Part shown: positions 42,342 through 47,292 of the stretch, one piece after another
How positions within the stretch are numbered: position 1 is the stretch's first letter
How the letters are laid out: the number at the start of each line of letters is the position of its first letter
From: JAWXBR01 sp034440235
GTDB taxonomy: Bacteria > Bacteroidota > Ignavibacteria > Kapaibacteriales > Kapaibacteriaceae
Assembly (NCBI GenBank): GCA_034440235.1
Contig: JAWXBR010000049.1
Location: forward strand, 1-47,292
Direction of reading: 5' to 3'
Length of the DNA stretch: 47,292 nt
The notes under the pieces: generated by a model
The model's input: the letters and a program-made list of their open reading frames with translations, nothing else
Told to the model about the DNA's origin: nothing
The model's database searches: none
Position numbers and translations under genes: made by a program

Positions 42342-43192
42342 TGCAGCGGTTCATCGACTTCGTTGTCAGGTTCAAGAATTACATCGCCCTGTGCGCGCTT
42401 GTCGTAATGAGCTTTTCGATGATGAGCTTTGGCAACCTGTCGCAACTGGGTGGCTTCCGCGCGGTTATTGTGGGTTCGATTGGCTGGCTGCAATCGTTCT
42501 TTGCCTGGATACCCAATCCTGTAGCCCTAAAGAGCGAAAATCTGGCTCTGCGTGAGCTGAATCTGCAGCTCTCGCTCGAGTCGTCACGAAGCCGTCAGGC
42601 CATCGTGGAAAACGCAACCTTGCGGAAAATGCTGGAGTTGCCGAATATGACGGAATACCGTCTTCTGGCAGCCGATGTCGTAGGCAAAACCACAACACAA
42701 TTGCGGAATTATGCGACGATAAATAAGGGGACTGCGGACGGTGTGAAGGACGGGATGTGTTGTATTACCGATGCCGGTCTTGTTGGAATTGTGATTGGTG
42801 CATCAGACCATTATGCTGTTGTGCAGTTGCTGCTGAACCGCGACACACGTGTTTCTGCACGCGTGCAACGTTCACGGGTCGATGGCATACTTGTGTGGGA
42901 AGGCGAGACAACAATCTCGTTGAAAAACGTGCCAAAGTCGTATGACATTCAAGCTGGAGATATCGTCCTGACGTCGTCGTATAGCGCGCGGTATCCGGCG
43001 AACATTGTCATCGGACGTATCACGCAGGTGGCCGATGAAAATCAGTCGCTGTTCCGTCGCGTTGTTGTAGAGCCAGCAGTAAACTTTGCAACGCTTGAAC
43101 AAGTGTTTGTTGTAGAGTATTTGCCGGGAGTTGAACGAACAGATCTCGAAGCAAGAGTCGAAGAGCGTATGCGTAGACCAGTAACTCCATGA
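42341..43192 (+). CDS. mreC: Rod shape-determining protein MreC
   Basis: 283 residues. An N-terminal membrane anchor (IALCALVVMSFSMMSF region, about 12-30), a coiled coil (LKSENLALRELNLQLSLESS, about 65-100), then two beta-barrel subdomains (VVGKTTTQLRNYATINKGTA, MCCITDAGLVGIVIGASDHY, LLLNRDTRVSARVQRSRVDG). A periplasmic scaffold linking MreB to the elongation synthases. Coupled on both sides (TAATG with mreB, ATGA with mreD). Confidence 0.93.
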   Translation: MQRFIDFVVRFKNYIALCALVVMSFSMMSFGNLSQLGGFRAVIVGSIGWLQSFFAWIPNPVALKSENLALRELNLQLSLESSRSRQAIVENATLRKMLELPNMTEYRLLAADVVGKTTTQLRNYATINKGTADGVKDGMCCITDAGLVGIVIGASDHYAVVQLLLNRDTRVSARVQRSRVDGILVWEGETTISLKNVPKSYDIQAGDIVLTSSYSARYPANIVIGRITQVADENQSLFRRVVVEPAVNFATLEQVFVVEYLPGVERTDLEARVEERMRRPVTP

Positions 43193-43716
43193 ACATAGTC
43201 TTCGACCGATCGCAGTTTGTCTCGAATCCTGCATTACGCTTTGTGTCGTATGCGGTAATCGCGCTCATACTAAGCATCATTCACATCGTCTTCCTTCGCT
43301 TCCTCGCAGTCAGTTCGGTTACGCCAGACTTGTTGCTCATCCTTACAGTCTGGATTGCTCTCGCAGAAGGTCAGTTTGTCGGGATGTTCGCTGGCTTTCT
43401 TTGTGGACTCTTATTCGATGTCGTTTCGGCCGATGTACCAGGCAGCAATGCCTTGTCGAAAACAATCGCAGGGTTCGTGGCTGGGTATTTCTATCGCGAA
43501 GGGTTTGCAATGCAGACCATTGGGTCGTATCGATTTCTCTTACTCGTAGCATTAAGCGGCTCGGTACACAACCTCCTGTACTTCTTCTTCTATGTAAAAC
43601 CAATGCAGATTTCGTTTCCGATGTTCTTTCTGAAGTATGGCGTTGCAACAACGCTCTACACAACGGTTGCAGCAGCATTTCCCATGCTCATTGTGAACCG
43701 CAGAAAAGAATGGTAG
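43189..43716 (+). CDS. mreD: Rod shape-determining protein MreD
   Basis: 175 residues with five to six membrane segments (FVSYAVIALILSIIHIVFLR; TPDLLLILTVWIALAEGQFV; GMFAGFLCGLLFDVVSADVP). The GLLFD motif and size are typical of MreD. It completes the elongasome scaffold. Next comes a 14-bp repeat array and smc; PBP2 and RodA genes, often next in this operon, are not present here. Confidence 0.88.
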   Translation: MNIVFDRSQFVSNPALRFVSYAVIALILSIIHIVFLRFLAVSSVTPDLLLILTVWIALAEGQFVGMFAGFLCGLLFDVVSADVPGSNALSKTIAGFVAGYFYREGFAMQTIGSYRFLLLVALSGSVHNLLYFFFYVKPMQISFPMFFLKYGVATTLYTTVAAAFPMLIVNRRKEW

Positions 43717-43737
43717 CGGAGCAGAAATCAAACTCGG

Positions 43738-43793
43738 ATTCTAAAGCAGCGCTTCTAACAGCAGCTTTCTAACAGCAGCATTCTAATGGCAGC
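43738..43793. repeat. 14-bp tandem repeat, four copies, just upstream of smc
   Basis: Units begin at 43738, 43752, 43766 and 43780 (attctaaagcagcg, cttctaacagcagc, tttctaacagcagc, attctaatggcagc). The array ends 6 bases before the smc ATG. The last copy carries an ATG (43786) opening a 7-codon frame (MAAKACI) that overlaps the smc start by ten bases. No other regulatory sequence is evident in the 83-base gap after mreD. Confidence 0.85.
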
Positions 43794-43799
43794 AAAAGC

Positions 43800-46700
43800 A
43801 TGTATCTAAGTAGACTCGAAATGGTTGGCTTCAAGAGCTTCGGCGTGAAGACCGATCTGGGTTTTAATGATGGCATTACGGCCATCGTCGGACCCAATGG
43901 ATGTGGCAAGACGAACATCGTCGATGCAATTCGCTGGGTACTCGGCGAACAAAAGACGGCAATGCTACGCGCCGATTCTATGGAGCACGTAATCTTTAAC
44001 GGCTCGAAGACGCGCAAACCCCTTGGCATGGCCGAAGTGTCGTTAACCATCGAAAACAACCGTCAGATTCTCCCGACAGAATACGCCCAGGTTGTAATTA
44101 CACGCCGACTGTTCCGCAACGGCGAGAGTCAGTATCTGCTAAACAAGACCCAATGCCGCCTTCGCGACATTGTAGATTTGTTTATGGATACGGGTATGGG
44201 TTCGGACGCCTACTCTGTAATCGAATTAAAGATGATCGAGACCATCCTTAGCGACAAAGCCGAGGAACGACGTCATCTGTTCGAAGAAGCCGCCGGGGTG
44301 ACGAAGTACAAGGCACGTCGCAAAGAAGCAGTACGCAAACTCGAGTATGCACAGCGCGACATCGCACGTGTGCAAGACATCGTGCGCGAAGTACACAAGA
44401 CAGTGAATTCGCTGGCACGTCAGGCCGACAAAGCACGTCAGCACCAGGAACTCTCAACGCGTTTGCGCGAGCTCGACCGACTGCTTTTTGCTTTCGAGTA
44501 CGCCGAAGAGTACATCGCACTTACGCAACTACAAACGCAAGTCAATTCGGTAAGGGTCCGGCGCGAAGCCGCCGAAGGCGCCGTCAGCGCCGCCGACCTC
44601 GCCGTCAGCGCTGCCGAGCGCGAACACGAACAGCTTGAACAGAAGCTCCGCACGGCGCTCGACAACGAGAGCACCGTACGTGCATCGTTAAGCGAAGCGC
44701 AACAACAGATATCTCTTGTCGAAGAACGTGCCGCGTCTGCGAATCGAGCGTTGGAGCGCATCGAGAGGGAGCACACAGAATCACACGGACAACAACGGAC
44801 GACGGAAGAAGAACTCGTTGCAGTACGTACGCGATTAGAGACCATACGCACCGAAACAGAAAAGGCAAAACACGAAGCAGAAAGCAAACGTTTGCTTGTG
44901 CTCGACGCAACGGGTCAGTTGCAGAATGTTAAAAGTGATGCAGCACAGAAGCGCGAATCGTTACAACACGCACGACAAATTCTAAACGACGAAAAAGGCA
45001 ACACCGACCGCTATCGTGTGCAGTCCGAAGCCATCAAACGTCGCCTCGCCGACAGCGCCGTACAAAACACGCACATCGAGGAACGCCTTCGTACAGTCGA
45101 CGCACAACTCGCTCAGGAATCGCAGGACATGCCTGCACTCGACGCAGCATTACAAGACGCAGAGCAACGCTTGCATGCAGGTGAGACGCGCGAAAAAGAA
45201 TTGCGCGGCGAACAAGAAACATTGCAAGGCGAAGCCGATACGAAGCGCGCAACACTTGCGCACAGCCGCGCATCACTCGAGTTTCTAACGGCCCTTGTTG
45301 ATACTGCAGAGTCAAGCAAATTCTTGTTGGCATCGAGCGAATGGACGCCGCAAGGCGAGAAGCTTACACTTGCAGAAGTCATTAATACTGGTGAAGAATA
45401 TCGCATTGCAATCGAGGCTGCGTTGGGCGAAGCCGGACGTTATTTTGTTGTTGCAAACCGCAAGGAAGCACAGCAGGCGATTGGCGCATTGTCGCGTAAC
45501 AACGTAGGCAAGGCTACATTCCTTTGTCGTGACAGCATACCAACGTTGCCCCCTCCGGCCCCTTTACCGAATACAAGTGGTGTCCTCGGATGGGCGTCGG
45601 AACTGGTACAAACCGACGAAGCATTGCGTGGCGCGCTGCGCGGCATCCTCGGACGTACCATAATTGTAACAACCGTCGATGATGCATGGAGCGCTGTTGG
45701 TGCAGGTGGCGTAGACACTGCGGTTACTGTTAGTGGCGAGATCGTAAACGCAGCAGGTGCTGTGCGTGGCGGGTCGGCTTCGCGCACCGAAGGTGTACGT
45801 ATAGGACGTCGCGAGCGCATCGAGCAGCTAACGCTAGAGATTGCAGCACTCGAGCAGCAGGTGAACGACATCGACGAGCGTCTGCAGGAAATTAAACGCG
45901 AGCTCGGCTCGATTGATTTGCGCAGCATGGGCGAGTTTGTGCGCAAGGCCGCACTTATTCGCAACGAACGTGCACAGCGCATAGATGCGCTACGCGGACG
46001 TATCGAGGATGCGAACACGCAACGCGAGGCATTGCAGAAAGAAGTAAACCAGTTTAACGACGAGGTTGCAACACTGCAACACAGTGCAAGCGAAAGCGAT
46101 AAACTTGTAGTGGAGATGGAATCGGCACTTGCGCGTATGGAGTCGGATCTATCGAGTGTTTTACAAACACAACACGATGCCGAGCGGCAGCTCGACGCTG
46201 CAACGAACGACGCACGGAACGCCGAACTGCATTATGTACGACTGAATGGCGAAGAGCAATCGTTGCATACCGACGAAGGACGTCTCTCGTCGCAAAGCAT
46301 GACGCTCGATCAGCGACGTGAGCAGCGCGAAACCGAACGCACCGAATTGCAGCAGCAGATTGCAGCGCATGCATCTGAAACAGAGACATTACAGATGGCA
46401 GCATCGACAGTTGCAGCGCAACTCACAGAAGCGAAGAGTGCGCGCGAAGCAACCGAGTTATCGGTACGTGAAGGGTCAGCAACCTTTCACGCGGCGGGCG
46501 AAGCGGTGCGTGCACGTCGTAAAGACCTCGATGCATTAACCAACGAAGGACATACACTCGACCTGAAGTTCAACGAAGTGCGCTTGCGCATGGAAGTGCT
46601 CTCGCGTCGCGCCGTCGAGGAGCTCGACATCGAAGTCCCCGAGCCTACAACGCCTCCCGAGATGCCCGAGTCAGAGCAGAACCCCGAGGAACTCCGCGCA

Positions 46701-47292
46701 CAGGTGCTCGAATTGCGTCGGAAGCTTACATCGATGGGCAACGTAAACTTTCTTGCATTAGAAGAACATGAGCGCGAGGCAGAACGTCTTGCGTTTTTAA
46801 CGCAGCAGTTAAACGACCTCGTTGAGAGCGAGCGGACTCTGCAAGAAACCATTGCAGAGATAAATCGGACGGCGCGAGAGAAATTCACGGAAACATTTGT
46901 ACGGATTCGTGAGAATTTTTCGACGCTCTTCAAGATGCTCTTTAGCGAGGACGACGAAGCCGATCTGCAGATGTCCGACGATTCAGACCCCTTGGAATGT
47001 CGCGTAGACATCATCGCCAAGCCCCGCGGAAAACGTCCACACAGCATCGAAATGTTATCCGGCGGCGAAAAGACCCTTACCGCAATCGCCCTCCTGTTTG
47101 CCATCTACCTTGTCAAGCCGAGTCCATTTTGTATTCTTGACGAAGTCGACGCCCCGCTCGACGATGCGAACATCGACAGGTATTTGCGTCTCATCCGTAA
47201 GTTCAGCGAGAACACGCAGTTCCTTATGATTACGCACAACAAAAAGACGATGGAGGCCGCTGATACGTTGTACGGCGTGACCATGGAAGAAC
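43800..47292 (+). CDS. smc: Chromosome segregation protein SMC (partial, 3' end outside window)
   Basis: 1164 codons are present with no stop; roughly 20-40 residues are probably missing at the window edge. The N-terminal ATPase lobe has Walker A GPNGCGKTNIVDAIRWVLGE (about 32-51). Two long coiled coils flank the hinge (about residues 500-680; YRIAIEAALGEAGRYFVV, VSGEIVNAAGAVRGGS). The C-terminal lobe has the signature MLSGGEKTLTAIALLFAIYL (about 1084) and Walker B PFCILDEVDAPLDDANIDRY. The protein organises and segregates the chromosome as a dimer with ScpA/ScpB. ATG 43800 gives the standard MYLSRLEMVGFKSF start. Confidence 0.96.
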   Translation, partial: MYLSRLEMVGFKSFGVKTDLGFNDGITAIVGPNGCGKTNIVDAIRWVLGEQKTAMLRADSMEHVIFNGSKTRKPLGMAEVSLTIENNRQILPTEYAQVVITRRLFRNGESQYLLNKTQCRLRDIVDLFMDTGMGSDAYSVIELKMIETILSDKAEERRHLFEEAAGVTKYKARRKEAVRKLEYAQRDIARVQDIVREVHKTVNSLARQADKARQHQELSTRLRELDRLLFAFEYAEEYIALTQLQTQVNSVRVRREAAEGAVSAADLAVSAAEREHEQLEQKLRTALDNESTVRASLSEAQQQISLVEERAASANRALERIEREHTESHGQQRTTEEELVAVRTRLETIRTETEKAKHEAESKRLLVLDATGQLQNVKSDAAQKRESLQHARQILNDEKGNTDRYRVQSEAIKRRLADSAVQNTHIEERLRTVDAQLAQESQDMPALDAALQDAEQRLHAGETREKELRGEQETLQGEADTKRATLAHSRASLEFLTALVDTAESSKFLLASSEWTPQGEKLTLAEVINTGEEYRIAIEAALGEAGRYFVVANRKEAQQAIGALSRNNVGKATFLCRDSIPTLPPPAPLPNTSGVLGWASELVQTDEALRGALRGILGRTIIVTTVDDAWSAVGAGGVDTAVTVSGEIVNAAGAVRGGSASRTEGVRIGRRERIEQLTLEIAALEQQVNDIDERLQEIKRELGSIDLRSMGEFVRKAALIRNERAQRIDALRGRIEDANTQREALQKEVNQFNDEVATLQHSASESDKLVVEMESALARMESDLSSVLQTQHDAERQLDAATNDARNAELHYVRLNGEEQSLHTDEGRLSSQSMTLDQRREQRETERTELQQQIAAHASETETLQMAASTVAAQLTEAKSAREATELSVREGSATFHAAGEAVRARRKDLDALTNEGHTLDLKFNEVRLRMEVLSRRAVEELDIEVPEPTTPPEMPESEQNPEELRAQVLELRRKLTSMGNVNFLALEEHEREAERLAFLTQQLNDLVESERTLQETIAEINRTAREKFTETFVRIRENFSTLFKMLFSEDDEADLQMSDDSDPLECRVDIIAKPRGKRPHSIEMLSGGEKTLTAIALLFAIYLVKPSPFCILDEVDAPLDDANIDRYLRLIRKFSENTQFLMITHNKKTMEAADTLYGVTMEE

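Overview
The window looks like chromosome from a member of the Bacteroidota/Chlorobiota/Kapabacteria (FCB) group. The evidence is a PorX-type response regulator, several secreted proteins ending in a type IX secretion (T9SS) sorting tail, TAnnTTTG promoter elements, few Shine-Dalgarno sequences and mid-range GC. I lean towards a Kapabacteria/Ignavibacteria-like lineage, but this rests on gene content alone.

Layout. 0-2.4 kb: tandem repeats and a secreted RCC1-repeat protein. 2.4-8.3 kb: a tightly coupled exporter operon (TetR regulator, membrane-fusion lipoprotein, two ABC ATPases, two ABC-2 permeases) with the gene order of E. coli cecR-ybhGFSR, the ATPase being split in two. 8.4-14 kb: PaaI-type thioesterase, porX, tsaE, a class I aminotransferase, an AlkD-type DNA glycosylase and an outer-membrane lipoprotein. 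14-16.3 kb (minus): rho followed by a cation diffusion facilitator. 16.4-17.6 kb: a candidate small structured RNA, a leucine-rich-repeat protein and tRNA-His. 17.7-22.6 kb: a GH57 glucan branching enzyme, then three coupled genes resembling the mycobacterial decaprenyl-phosphoryl-arabinose pathway (UbiA-type phosphoribosyltransferase, DprE1, DprE2). 22.6-24.3 kb: two genes, each missing its 5' end, meeting head to head at an inverted repeat. 24.3-29.6 kb (minus): dusB-tilS-hpt-ftsH. 29.8-32.9 kb: two broken secreted-protein genes. 32.9-35.7 kb: a prohibitin-like protein, a secreted Ig-like protein and a truncated AAG-type glycosylase. 35.8-41.3 kb (minus): a MATE transporter fused in frame to a secreted T9SS-type protein, followed by an OmpA-family protein. 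41.3-47.3 kb: mreBCD and the 5' part of smc, which runs off the window.

The most unusual feature is a recurrent architecture. At least fourteen short tandem-repeat arrays sit in the window, and nearly all lie on a start codon, a stop codon or the junction between two genes. Arrays inside reading frames have periods that are multiples of three (9, 12, 15, 21, about 27-30). Intergenic arrays almost never do (11, 13, 14, 14, 20, 22, 23, 29, 32; one exception of 12). At four junctions the duplicated DNA creates mini-ORFs that contact the neighbouring genes by overlapping stop/start codons or end a few bases before the next start, so that ribosomes could be handed on. A second pattern is TAnnTTTG followed by exactly four bases and ATG at three genes, which predicts leaderless transcripts.
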